A DNA stretch of 64,000 bases. It comes from Pseudomonas izuensis (lineage in GTDB: Bacteria > Pseudomonadota > Gammaproteobacteria > Pseudomonadales > Pseudomonadaceae). The stretch covers positions 85,174-149,173 of the forward strand of contig NZ_WTFT01000040.1 of assembly GCF_009861505.1 (NCBI RefSeq). Direction: 5' to 3'. The position numbers were made by a program, and so were the translations under genes. Within the stretch, counting starts at the first letter, position 1. Every line of letters begins with the position of its first letter. Below the pieces are notes generated by a model, which did not search any database, was not told the DNA's origin, and saw nothing but the letters and a program-made list of their open reading frames with translations. Below, piece after piece: positions 1-7,389 of the stretch.

Positions 1-105
1 AAAGGGTGTGCTAGAAAAAGGAGAAAAGGGATTGGCGAAAAAAGGCCCTAACTGGAAAGCTCCCAAATTTGTAACAAAGAACAGATACGGCTGATAGCAA
101 AGATA

Positions 106-132
106 CCCCAAGCCGCACCCAGCGGCTTGGGG
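106..132 (-). terminator. Hairpin downstream of the SDR gene
   Basis: An 11-bp perfect stem (CCCCAAGCCGC with GCGGCTTGGGG) and a 5-nt loop lie just after the stop of the minus-strand SDR gene. The U tract on the minus strand is weak (TATCTTT), so it is a probable but imperfect intrinsic terminator. Confidence 0.6.
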
Positions 133-144
133 GTCTCGCGCCCC

Positions 145-1056
145 TTACAACGAATACCTCTGCAAATTCCCCATCATTTCCTTCAGCGCCTCAATATTGT
201 CCTTCGGATGCGCCGCGCCCTCGAAATCACAGATCTGCTGCCAGTGCGCCGCCACGTCTTCCGGGGAGAAACCCACCCGTGGATCGAACCCGGCACCGAG
301 GCTGCGTTCCCAGCGCACCTTGCCCATCCAGCCGCCGCCGACTTCGAACAAACCGGAGGTCTCCTGGCAGTTTTCGCTGGCCAGGTACACCACCAGTGGA
401 CTGACCAGTTCCGGTTTGAGTTGCTCGAACACTTGCGGCGGGATCAGGCCTTCGGTCATGCGGGTACCGCCGGTGGGGGCGATGGCGTTGACCAGGATGT
501 TGTTCTTGCGGCCTTCGATGGCCAGGGTGCGCGTCAGGCCGTAGAGGCCGAGTTTGGCCATGCCGTAGTTGGACTGGCCGAAGTTGCCGTAGATACCCGA
601 GGTGGACGCGGTGAAGATCACCCGGCCGTAGTTTTGCTCGCGCATGTGCGGCCAGGCGGCGCGGGTGACTTTGTAGGCGCCTTCGACGTGGACGCGGTAA
701 ACCAGGTCCCAGTCGGCGTCTTCCATTTTATGGAACGTCTTGTCGCGCAGGATGCCGGCGTTGTTGACTACGACATCGACACGACCGAAGGCGTCGAGGG
801 CGTGTTGAACAAGCTTGTCGCCGTCGGTGACCGAGTCGTGGTTGGCCACGGCGGTGCCGCCGGCTTCGCGGATTTGCGCGACCACGCGATCCGCCGCCGA
901 AGCGTTGGCGCCTTCACCCTGGGTCGAGCCGCCGAGATCGTTGACCAGCACTTTGGCGCCCTGTTTGGCGAACAGCAGTGCGTGCGCCCGTCCCAGGCCG
1001 CCACCTGCACCGGTGATGATCACGACTTTATCTTCGAAGCGCACAGATTCATTCAT
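145..1056 (-). CDS. SDR-family oxidoreductase, 3-hydroxyacyl-CoA dehydrogenase-like
   Basis: A 303-residue short-chain dehydrogenase/reductase with a Rossmann fold. The NAD(P)-binding TGAGGGLG motif is at residues 15-22, NNAG at 98-101, and the catalytic Ser (about 151-153), Tyr164 and Lys168 (YGMAK) are all present. The insert after the second strand (NDLGGSTQGEG) and the overall shape resemble the dehydrogenase domain of peroxisomal multifunctional enzyme type 2 (17-beta-HSD type 4), so a 3-hydroxyacyl-CoA substrate is plausible. It lacks the hydratase and SCP-2 domains of that enzyme. It starts at an ATG and is followed by a hairpin terminator. It may belong to the same catabolic neighbourhood as the hydrolase and aldolase genes upstream, but a REP pair separates them. 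The exact substrate is not known. Confidence 0.85.
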   Translation of the reverse strand: MNESVRFEDKVVIITGAGGGLGRAHALLFAKQGAKVLVNDLGGSTQGEGANASAADRVVAQIREAGGTAVANHDSVTDGDKLVQHALDAFGRVDVVVNNAGILRDKTFHKMEDADWDLVYRVHVEGAYKVTRAAWPHMREQNYGRVIFTASTSGIYGNFGQSNYGMAKLGLYGLTRTLAIEGRKNNILVNAIAPTGGTRMTEGLIPPQVFEQLKPELVSPLVVYLASENCQETSGLFEVGGGWMGKVRWERSLGAGFDPRVGFSPEDVAAHWQQICDFEGAAHPKDNIEALKEMMGNLQRYSL

Positions 1057-1198
1057 GGGGAACTCCAGCAGGCCAGGGACATTGCCTTGGAGTTTCAGGC
1101 ACGGCGCTGCGGGTCACAATGAACAGGGGGGAGGCTGAATGGTGTGCGATAAGGCAGGGGGATGATGTAGCCGCGGATGGTTCATTCATCCCCGGCTT

Positions 1199-1284
1199 CT
1201 GTAGGAGCTGGCTTGCCAGCGAAGACGACCTGGAGTCTTGCACCGCCAATCAGGTCGCCTTCGCCGGCAAGCCGGCTCCTACAG
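1199..1284. repeat. REP doublet (REPIN-like)
   Basis: Two inverted REP units (CTGTAGGAGCTGGCTTGCCAGCGAAG and its near reverse complement) flank a spacer of roughly 35 nt. This is the typical Pseudomonas intergenic REPIN arrangement. It lies between the SDR gene and the hydrolase gene. Confidence 0.85.
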
Positions 1285-1295
1285 CAGGCTCAGCA

Positions 1296-2198
1296 CTATG
1301 AACACGCTACTTTCAGTGGCGGCAACATCAGCCGGTCGCGAAAGGCCAGGTAGTGCTTGAGGACCTGGCACGGTGCCTCGATCTGCGGGTAATGGCCGAT
1401 GTCGCTCAACAACACCGTGTCGGGTTCGGGGATCAGCTCTCGATAACGAGCGACCATGTGCGCCCCGGAGATCGGATCGACCTCGCCATCGATCACCCGC
1501 AGCGGCACGTCGCCGCGTTGCATCGCGCCGACCCAGCGCTCGCGCTGTACGCGCCGCTCGGGAATGTAGGTGATCAATTTGTGCATGATCCTTGGACCGT
1601 GATTGTTTTCGATCAGGCTCCAGAAATCATCCATCTCGCTTTCACTGGGACGGGTGTGCGGGCCGAAGATCTGGCGGAAACTCTTCACCAGCCCGTCACG
1701 ACTGAACGCACGGCCGATCATCCAGCCCAAGGGGCTGAGCAGCAATTTTTGCATCAGGACCGGGCGATGGGTTTCCGGAAACAACCCACCATTGAGGAAC
1801 ACACAGCTTGCGATATTGATCTGCGATTCGTAATGCCGGGCCAGCATTTCCTGAGCCACGCTGTCGCCATAATCGTGAGCCAATAAATGTACCGGTTGCC
1901 CGACATCCAAGTGCTCCAGCAGCGCCTGTTGCAGATCGGCCTGCTCCAGCAGGCTATAGGCGTGGCTCACCGGTTTGGCCGAGTCACCGAAACCCAGCAT
2001 GTCGCAGGCGATCACACGATAGCGCTGAGTCAGTGGTTGCCACAGGTAATGCCAGTCCCAACTGGCGCTTGGGAAGCCATGGATGAGCAGCAGTGGCTCA
2101 CCCTGCCCCGCCGTCCAGTAACGGATGGTCTGGCCACGGAACTCGAACGTCTGGCCACGCTTGCGCCAGATACACAGCGGGATCTCGGCGAGTGCCAT
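1296..2198 (-). CDS. Alpha/beta hydrolase, MEST/PEG1-like
   Basis: A 300-residue alpha/beta hydrolase. The oxyanion motif HGFPSASW is at 40-47. The nucleophile elbow reads AHDYGDS (107-113), with Asp109 where lipases have Ser, as in epoxide hydrolases and haloalkane dehalogenases; the catalytic His is probably His269 (IGHYPQ). Segments NGGLFPETHRP (136-146), FGPHTRPSESE (178-188) and RWVGA (221-225) closely match what I recall of the mammalian imprinted protein MEST/PEG1, making this a bacterial relative of that family. The start ATG overlaps the stop codon of the upstream aldolase gene by one base, so the two are probably translationally coupled. The substrate is unknown. Confidence 0.88.
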   Translation of the reverse strand: MALAEIPLCIWRKRGQTFEFRGQTIRYWTAGQGEPLLLIHGFPSASWDWHYLWQPLTQRYRVIACDMLGFGDSAKPVSHAYSLLEQADLQQALLEHLDVGQPVHLLAHDYGDSVAQEMLARHYESQINIASCVFLNGGLFPETHRPVLMQKLLLSPLGWMIGRAFSRDGLVKSFRQIFGPHTRPSESEMDDFWSLIENNHGPRIMHKLITYIPERRVQRERWVGAMQRGDVPLRVIDGEVDPISGAHMVARYRELIPEPDTVLLSDIGHYPQIEAPCQVLKHYLAFRDRLMLPPLKVACS

Positions 2199-2980
2199 TA
2201 GAGTTTATAACCCGGGTCTTGTTTATCGAGTTTGCGCAGCAGCGCTGGCCAGGCCAACGCGCCGCCCATGCCTTGAGCACTTTTGGTGACACCGGCGATC
2301 ATCGCCTTGGCACCCGCCAGAATGTGCGGCTCGATGGCGATCAGTTCCGCGCCGCCGGTCTGTGCCATGACCTGGATATCGCAGGCGCGCTGGAAGGTGA
2401 ACATCATCAGGAAGGTGTCGGCAATGCTGCTGCCGCAGGTCAGCAGACCGTGGTTGTGCAGCATAAGGAAATTGTTTTCGCCGAGATCGGCCTGCAACCG
2501 TGCCTTCTCCTCATGGTTGAGCGCGACGCCTTCGTAGGCGTGATACCCCAGACTCGAAAGGACGAACAGCGACTGCTGGCTGATCGGCAATACGCCCTGT
2601 TTCTGCGCCGACACCGCCACCCCGGACGCCGTGTGAGTGTGCAGCACACAGACGACATCGTGACGGACTTCATGCACCGCACTGTGGATGGTGTACCCGG
2701 CTGGATTGATTTCGTAGGGGCTGTCCATCAGTTTGTTGCCGGCCTGATCGACCTTGACCAGGCTCGACGCGGTAATTTCATGAAACATCAGCCCGAACGG
2801 ATTGATGAGGAAGTCTTCAGTGCCCGGCACTTTGGCGGAGATATGGGTGAAAATCAGATCATCCCAGCCATGCTGGGCCACCAGGCGATAACAGGCAGCG
2901 AGGTCGATACGGGTCTGCCATTCAGCGGGGCTGACCAGCTCTTTGACACTGTGGGGCGATTGGACGGGGGCTACGCTCAC
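2198..2980 (-). CDS. Class II aldolase/adducin family protein
   Basis: A zinc-dependent class II aldolase-type fold of about 260 residues. Metal ligands are visible as HTH (His114 and His116 in VLHTHTASG) and His177 (LHNHGLL). Members include fuculose-phosphate aldolase and decarboxylases, but this subgroup has no assigned reaction. I chose the GTG at 2980 (MSVAPVQSPH) because an AGAGG lies upstream; a TTG at 3019 would add 13 residues of poor appearance. The stop overlaps the start of the hydrolase gene (TAATG), so the pair forms a coupled two-gene unit. Aldol or retro-aldol chemistry feeding a hydrolase is an inference. Confidence 0.87.
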   Translation of the reverse strand: MSVAPVQSPHSVKELVSPAEWQTRIDLAACYRLVAQHGWDDLIFTHISAKVPGTEDFLINPFGLMFHEITASSLVKVDQAGNKLMDSPYEINPAGYTIHSAVHEVRHDVVCVLHTHTASGVAVSAQKQGVLPISQQSLFVLSSLGYHAYEGVALNHEEKARLQADLGENNFLMLHNHGLLTCGSSIADTFLMMFTFQRACDIQVMAQTGGAELIAIEPHILAGAKAMIAGVTKSAQGMGGALAWPALLRKLDKQDPGYKL

Positions 2981-3213
2981 GGCTAGGAACCTCTGGTTTT
3001 TATTATGGAGTGTTTCCAATAACTACCGAGTCTAGTCAGCCCTCCGGGTTCGCGTAGTTGCATTGGCAGCCAGCTTGATGGCCGAACGAGTCAGCGGACA
3101 GGGGATCGTGGATCCATGTCAAACAGCCGCCGCCAGAGAAGAGGTGGGGCGCGCGTTCAGCCGCCCCGCCAGAACAATGACGAGCCCGGTCGCGGGTACT
3201 TCCAACGGACCGG

Positions 3214-3669
3214 TCAGCCGCGTAGAGCGCCGGCCAGTTCCGCCAGCCAGGGCTCGGCGTCCGCTTCCGGCGTCACGCTTTCGCTGGCGTCCAGGCGCAG
3301 CATCGGCAGGACTTCGCGGATGCCCAGCTCAGCGAACAGCTCACGCATCAGCTCACCGCCGCCGCAGAACGTATCACCATAACTGGCATCACCCAGACCG
3401 ATCACCGCCCCTGGCAAGCCGCGCCAGGCAGCGGGCAACTGATCGCGAATTGCGAAGTACAGCGGCTGCAGGTTGTCCGGCAGCTCGCCCATACCAGTGG
3501 TCGAGGTCACGGCCAGGAAGGCTTCGGGACCAAAGGCCTGCACATCGGCCAGGCTTGCACGCGGGTTGTGCCAGGTTTCGAAACCGGCGGCTTTCAAAAT
3601 ACTGGAGGCATGGCGGGCGACTTCTTCAGCCGTGCCGTACACCGAGCCGGAAATGATGGCGACTTTCAT
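3214..3669 (-). CDS. Flavodoxin, MioC-like
   Basis: A 151-residue short-chain flavodoxin. The FMN phosphate-binding loop is near the N-terminus (SGSVYGTAEEVA, residues 7-18), and the flavin-stacking segment GLGDASYGDTFCGGG is in the second half. It is a soluble one-electron carrier; MioC-type proteins support reactions such as biotin synthase and, in some bacteria, other radical enzymes. The ATG at 3669 is preferred over an in-frame TTG one codon earlier. It is divergent from the LOV gene, with about 100 bp between the two starts. About 230 bp without a recognisable gene separate it from the aldolase start. Its redox partner is unknown. Confidence 0.9.
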   Translation of the reverse strand: MKVAIISGSVYGTAEEVARHASSILKAAGFETWHNPRASLADVQAFGPEAFLAVTSTTGMGELPDNLQPLYFAIRDQLPAAWRGLPGAVIGLGDASYGDTFCGGGELMRELFAELGIREVLPMLRLDASESVTPEADAEPWLAELAGALRG

Positions 3670-3771
3670 CAATCTGATCCTGAAGCTGAGTAAAAGACCG
3701 GGATCTTAACAGCACGGCCTGTATTGTTCTTTTAGAATGCCCCAGACAACCAACAAGGAAGGGGTTCACCC

Positions 3772-4248
3772 ATGATCAACGCAAAACTGCTGCAGCTGGC
3801 CATCAACGCCTCCAACGACGGTATCGTGATTGCCGAAAAGGAAGGCGATCAAGACAAGATCCTGATTTACGTCAACCCGGCGTTCGAACGCCTGACCGGG
3901 TACACCAGCGAAGAAATCCTCTATCAGGATTGCCGTTTCCTGCAATCCGGCGACCGCGATCAGGAGGCGCTGCCGAAGATCCGTGACGCGTTGAACAATG
4001 AAGGATCCTGCCGGGAAATCCTGCGTAACTACCGCAAGGACGGCACACCGTTCTGGAATGAGCTGTCCCTTTCAACGGTGAAAAACCCGAATGATGGGCA
4101 GGTTTATTTCATCGGCGTGCAGAAAGACGTGACCGTGCAGGTCAAGGCGCAACAGCGTGTGGCGCAGCTTGAGGCGCAATTGGCGGAAGTCCAGGCTGAA
4201 CTTGCTGCGCTCAAGGCGACGAACGGTACAAACAAATCTGCGAATTAG
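3772..4248 (+). CDS. Short LOV blue-light photoreceptor (sLOV)
   Basis: A 158-residue single PAS/LOV protein with no effector domain. The photoactive cysteine motif DCRFLQ is at 53-58 (Cys54), and the FMN-contacting Asn86 (NYRKDG), Asn96 (FWNELS) and Gln117 (FIGVQKDV) are all in place, so it should form the flavin-cysteinyl adduct. A C-terminal helix (about 126-149) is rich in heptad Leu and Ala and should mediate dimerisation. It matches the Pseudomonas putida PpSB1/PpSB2-LOV family. A strong AAGGAAGGGG ribosome site precedes the ATG. In P. putida such proteins work with neighbouring MerR regulators (PplR) in light-induced transcription; a MerR gene of that type lies 0.7 kb downstream in convergent orientation. 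Confidence 0.95.
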   Translation: MINAKLLQLAINASNDGIVIAEKEGDQDKILIYVNPAFERLTGYTSEEILYQDCRFLQSGDRDQEALPKIRDALNNEGSCREILRNYRKDGTPFWNELSLSTVKNPNDGQVYFIGVQKDVTVQVKAQQRVAQLEAQLAEVQAELAALKATNGTNKSAN

Positions 4249-4302
4249 TTGTCATTAACTACAATCACCAATGACTTTGTAATTCTTTCTTTCGAGCTAG
4301 CC

Positions 4303-4908
4303 ATGCAACGCGACGCGCTCCTGACCCAGGATGAACTGGATTTCATTCAGAGCATGCAACACAACCCGCAACTCAATGTGCGGGACGCGACGTCGAGCCT
4401 GCTCGTCAACGGCGGTTCGCAAATCCGTGACTTGCTCACGCGCCTTGCTGCCCATGAGCAAGTCACCATTCAAGCCAACTTCGAAAACCAGCAAATGACT
4501 TTCCCGCTGCATCTGGTGGAAGACGAGTTTCATGCCCTGCATCTGCGCCTGGGTGTCCCCAGCATCTATGAAGACGGGCCACTGGTTCGGCCATGGCGCC
4601 TGGTGCTCGACGAACCCGTGGCACTGGAAAACGCCAAGGGCCAGCCTGGCACGATGTGGGTGCACGAAGTGTCGTTCAAAGGTGTTTTGCTGGAGATTCA
4701 CAACAAGACCAAGGCGCCGAAGCATTTTGCGTTGTGGTTCAGCCCCTCAGGCTACGAGCGGATTGCCTTGCGTGGCACGCTCGAGAAGGAAACCGAGAAC
4801 GGCTTCTATGCCTACACCCTGAGCCAGAGCGACAAGGATGAAACCGAACGCCTGCGCCAGTACATCCTGCAGCAGCACCGCCTGACCCACCCTGCCCTGC
4901 ATCTCTGA
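4303..4908 (+). CDS. PilZ-like (YcgR-type) protein, probable
   Basis: About 201 residues from the ATG at 4303; a TTG abutting the LOV stop at 4249 would add 18 residues. The layout suggests an N-terminal beta domain (IRDLLTRLAAHEQVTIQANF) and then a PilZ-like barrel with VRPWRL and HEVSFKGVLLE in the places where c-di-GMP-binding PilZ domains carry RxxxR and (D/N)xSxxG. Both motifs are degenerate, so nucleotide binding is uncertain. It directly follows the LOV gene on the same strand (54 nt gap), so co-transcription and a light-linked motility or surface role are possible but inferred. It is convergent with the MerR gene, with only 2 nt between stops. Confidence 0.6.
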   Translation: MQRDALLTQDELDFIQSMQHNPQLNVRDATSSLLVNGGSQIRDLLTRLAAHEQVTIQANFENQQMTFPLHLVEDEFHALHLRLGVPSIYEDGPLVRPWRLVLDEPVALENAKGQPGTMWVHEVSFKGVLLEIHNKTKAPKHFALWFSPSGYERIALRGTLEKETENGFYAYTLSQSDKDETERLRQYILQQHRLTHPALHL

Positions 4909-4910
4909 CG

Positions 4911-5870
4911 TCAAGTATCCAGGTTGCCCGCCAGAAACTGTTTCAGTCGCTGGCGCATCACCGTGCCTTCGTTCCCCAGGCAGCCGATCGACGAGCCGGC
5001 CAGGCTGTCCTGAGCGAGATCGGACGCATCACCAGCCAGCATCACCGGACACTCCAGGCTCATCGCCAGGCGATTCAACCGCCGTGGCAGATCAGGGGTG
5101 GGTACATGATTGGAAAACAGAACCAGCGCCTGGGGTTTGATTCGATCGCAGACCAGCGTCAATTCGTCGAACGGCTGGCCGGTGGTCAATACGCGCACGC
5201 CGGTATGTCCGCTGCTCAGGAACAGGGCGGCAACCAGCAACTCAAGTTCCCGGCACTGGCCTGCCAGGGCGCTGACGAGGACTCGCCTGGGTTGCTTGTC
5301 GCGGATCAACAGCAAACGCTGCAAAACCCGTGATCGCAGAAAACCATCCAGGAACAGCCACTCACTGGTCCGGCCGAATGAGTCGTGGCGTTGCAGCAAT
5401 TGCTTCCAGAGCGGGACAAGGATGTCCTGGAACACCACCGGCTGGGAGTAAGTGGAAAAGATCTGTCCGTAGACCTGCTCCAGCTGAACATCGTCGAAAG
5501 CACTTACCGCAGCCTGCACTTGCTGCTGCCATTGCGCGTAGTCGGCGAGTACCAGGTCATTGGGGATGAAGTGCGACAGTGCTTCAAGCGGTGCAGCCTT
5601 GGCCAGGATCTTGCCGATCTTGCTCACCGCCACGCCGCGCTCGATCCACTCGAGGATGCTGCGCACACGCTCGATATCGGCCATGGAGTACAGACGGTGT
5701 CCGCTTTCGGTACGCGTGGGAACGATCAGGCCGTAACGCCGTTCCCATGCGCGAAGCGTGACCGGGTTGACGCCCGTCAGCCGCGCCACTTCGCGAATGG
5801 GAAAGAGCTCTTCCCGTTCAAGAGAGAGCATAGGCGACTTACCGGTAGCAACGTCAGTCAGGACAGGCAT
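4911..5870 (-). CDS. MerR-family regulator, class II LitR/PplR-like
   Basis: From the ATG at 5870 the product is 319 residues (an alternative ATG at 5831 gives 306). An upstream in-frame extension runs through a REP element and is rejected. The N-terminal winged helix (FPIREVARLTGVNPVTLRAW, about 23-42, then RRYGL) is a MerR DNA-binding domain. The C-terminal region (about 115-315) has the fold pattern of CarH/LitR cobalamin-binding domains, with Trp171, but the expected axial-histidine position reads GQCREL (Arg207), so B12 binding is unlikely. That is the hallmark of class II LitR (PplR) proteins, which in P. putida act with short LOV receptors and control folE among other genes. Both partners are adjacent here. 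Confidence 0.88.
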   Translation of the reverse strand: MPVLTDVATGKSPMLSLEREELFPIREVARLTGVNPVTLRAWERRYGLIVPTRTESGHRLYSMADIERVRSILEWIERGVAVSKIGKILAKAAPLEALSHFIPNDLVLADYAQWQQQVQAAVSAFDDVQLEQVYGQIFSTYSQPVVFQDILVPLWKQLLQRHDSFGRTSEWLFLDGFLRSRVLQRLLLIRDKQPRRVLVSALAGQCRELELLVAALFLSSGHTGVRVLTTGQPFDELTLVCDRIKPQALVLFSNHVPTPDLPRRLNRLAMSLECPVMLAGDASDLAQDSLAGSSIGCLGNEGTVMRQRLKQFLAGNLDT

Positions 5871-5905
5871 CAGCGGATTGGCGTCCGTGTTTTTATTTGG
5901 ATCCC

Positions 5906-5936
5906 ATTGTACCCCTGCCGCCCCGTCATGATTCAA
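5906..5936 (-). promoter_or_regulatory. Candidate long-spacer promoter of the MerR gene
   Basis: On the minus strand TTGAAT and TACAAT hexamers are separated by 19 bp, about 35 bp upstream of the chosen start. A 19-bp spacer is typical of promoters activated by MerR-family proteins through DNA distortion, which would suit autoregulation. This is a pattern match only. Confidence 0.4.
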
Positions 5937-5983
5937 GACATTGATTGTTACGCAGGACACAGACGTCGCGAATAGAATCGCCT

Positions 5984-6007
5984 TCGCGAGCAGGCTCGCT
6001 CCCACAG
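5984..6007. repeat. REP singlet
   Basis: One unpaired REP unit (TCGCGAGCAGGCTCGCTCCCACAG) lies in the divergent spacer between the MerR gene and folM. No inverted mate is seen nearby. Confidence 0.8.
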
Positions 6008-6080
6008 AGGACGCTGCACCCATAGGTAGTCCGCTGTTGTCGCTGGTATAGTTTTGCTCTCACCGCGACGCGAGCCGTTC

Positions 6081-6791
6081 ATGAATTCCTCCGTAGCCCC
6101 AATCCTTATCACCGGTGCCGGCCAACGTGTCGGCCTGCACTGTGCACAGCGATTGCTCGAAGACGGCCATCGCGTGATCTTCAGCTACCGCAGTGAACGT
6201 CCCGGCGTGCAAATCCTGCGCGACCTGGGGGCGACGGCGGTGTTTGCAGACTTCTCCACCGAAGCCGGGATCTTCGCCTTCATCGGCGAACTGAAAACCC
6301 ATGCCGACAGCCTGCGGGCGATTGTCCATAACGCCTCCGAGTGGCTGGCCGAAACCCCGGACACCGATGCGACGGCATTCACCCGCATGTTCAATGTGCA
6401 CATGCTGGCACCCTACCTGATCAATCTGCATTGCGCTGATCTGCTCGAACGCTCGAGCCCCGCCGACATCGTCCACATCAGCGATGACGTGACCCGCAAG
6501 GGCAGCAGCCGGCACATCGGCTACTGCGCCAGCAAAGCCGGACTCGATAACCTGACCCTGTCCTTTGCCGCCAAGTACGCGCCTGGCATCAAGGTCAACG
6601 CAATCGCCCCGGCCCTGCTAATGTTCAACCCTGATGACGACGCGGCCTATCGCGCCAAGGCGCTGGCCAAATCCGCGCTGGGCATCGAGCCCGGCAGCGA
6701 AGTGATCTACCAAAGCCTGCGTTATTTGCTCGACAACCCTTATGTCACCGGCACAACCCTGACCGTCAACGGCGGAAGGCACATCAAATAG
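6081..6791 (+). CDS. folM: Dihydromonapterin reductase FolM
   Basis: A 236-residue short-chain reductase with the pteridine-reductase style cofactor motif TGAGQRVG (11-18), in which Arg replaces the usual Gly, plus Ser134 and YCASK (Tyr148, Lys152). FolM reduces dihydromonapterin and dihydrofolate with NADPH; in Pseudomonas it supplies tetrahydromonapterin to phenylalanine hydroxylase. I chose the ATG at 6081 because the upstream TTG at 6054 adds residues without homology. It is followed by folE after 19 nt and folX, a pterin operon in pathway order. It is divergent from the LitR-like regulator, which is a natural candidate to control it. Confidence 0.92.
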   Translation: MNSSVAPILITGAGQRVGLHCAQRLLEDGHRVIFSYRSERPGVQILRDLGATAVFADFSTEAGIFAFIGELKTHADSLRAIVHNASEWLAETPDTDATAFTRMFNVHMLAPYLINLHCADLLERSSPADIVHISDDVTRKGSSRHIGYCASKAGLDNLTLSFAAKYAPGIKVNAIAPALLMFNPDDDAAYRAKALAKSALGIEPGSEVIYQSLRYLLDNPYVTGTTLTVNGGRHIK

Positions 6792-6810
6792 TGCCCCGCG
6801 AGGATCTTCC

Positions 6811-7389
6811 ATGACGCTATCCCTGCCCCGGAACGCCCTGTCCGAAAGCTATCGCGAGATCCTGATCGGCGTGGGTGAAAACCCCGACCGCGAAGGCCTG
6901 CTCGACACCCCGATGCGTGCTGCCAAAGCCATGCAGTACCTCTGTCATGGCTACGAACAGTGCGTTGAAGAAATCGTCAACGGTGCGCTGTTCGCCTCCG
7001 ACAACGATGAAATGGTGATCGTCGACAACATCGAGCTCTACTCGCTCTGCGAACATCACATGCTGCCCTTCATCGGCAAGGCGCATGTGGCTTATATTCC
7101 AACGGGCAAGGTGCTGGGCCTGTCGAAGATTGCACGACTGGTGGACATGTTCGCCCGTCGCCTGCAAATCCAGGAAAACCTGACCCGGCAAATCGCCGAG
7201 GCGGTGCAAAAGGTCACCGGTGCGGCTGGCGTTGCCGTGGTCATCGAAGCCCAACACATGTGCATGATGATGCGCGGCGTCGAGAAACAGAATTCGACCA
7301 TGAACACCTCGGTGATGCTCGGCGCTTTCCGCGAGTCGAGCAATACCCGCCAGGAGTTCCTGCAATTGATTGGACGGAGCAAGACGTAA
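6811..7389 (+). CDS. folE: GTP cyclohydrolase I
   Basis: A 192-residue type I GTP cyclohydrolase, which converts GTP to 7,8-dihydroneopterin triphosphate, the first step of folate and pterin synthesis. The zinc ligands are visible as Cys80 and His83 (SLCEHHMLPF) and Cys151 (HMCMMMRG), and the length is that of bacterial FolE. A GAGG ribosome site precedes the ATG. Its stop overlaps the folX start (TAATG), so the two are coupled. Pseudomonads usually carry more than one folE; this copy is tied to folM and folX and therefore probably to monapterin synthesis. In P. putida a folE gene is reported as light-inducible. Confidence 0.96.
   Translation: MTLSLPRNALSESYREILIGVGENPDREGLLDTPMRAAKAMQYLCHGYEQCVEEIVNGALFASDNDEMVIVDNIELYSLCEHHMLPFIGKAHVAYIPTGKVLGLSKIARLVDMFARRLQIQENLTRQIAEAVQKVTGAAGVAVVIEAQHMCMMMRGVEKQNSTMNTSVMLGAFRESSNTRQEFLQLIGRSKT

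Noticed and set aside
3020..3213. Possible small gene or gene remnant between the aldolase and flavodoxin genes
   Set aside because: No open frame with a start, ribosome site or recognisable motif was found. I see nothing supportable here.
5871..6023. N-terminal extension of the MerR regulator
   Set aside because: The extension runs through a REP element (giving GASLLAKAI) and so is intergenic sequence that happens to be open.
5871..6080. PplR-type operator T(G/A)TACA-N12-TGTA(C/T)A in the MerR-folM spacer
   Set aside because: Only a single partial half-site (TTGTACC near 5908) was found by eye; no paired match. The operator here may have diverged.
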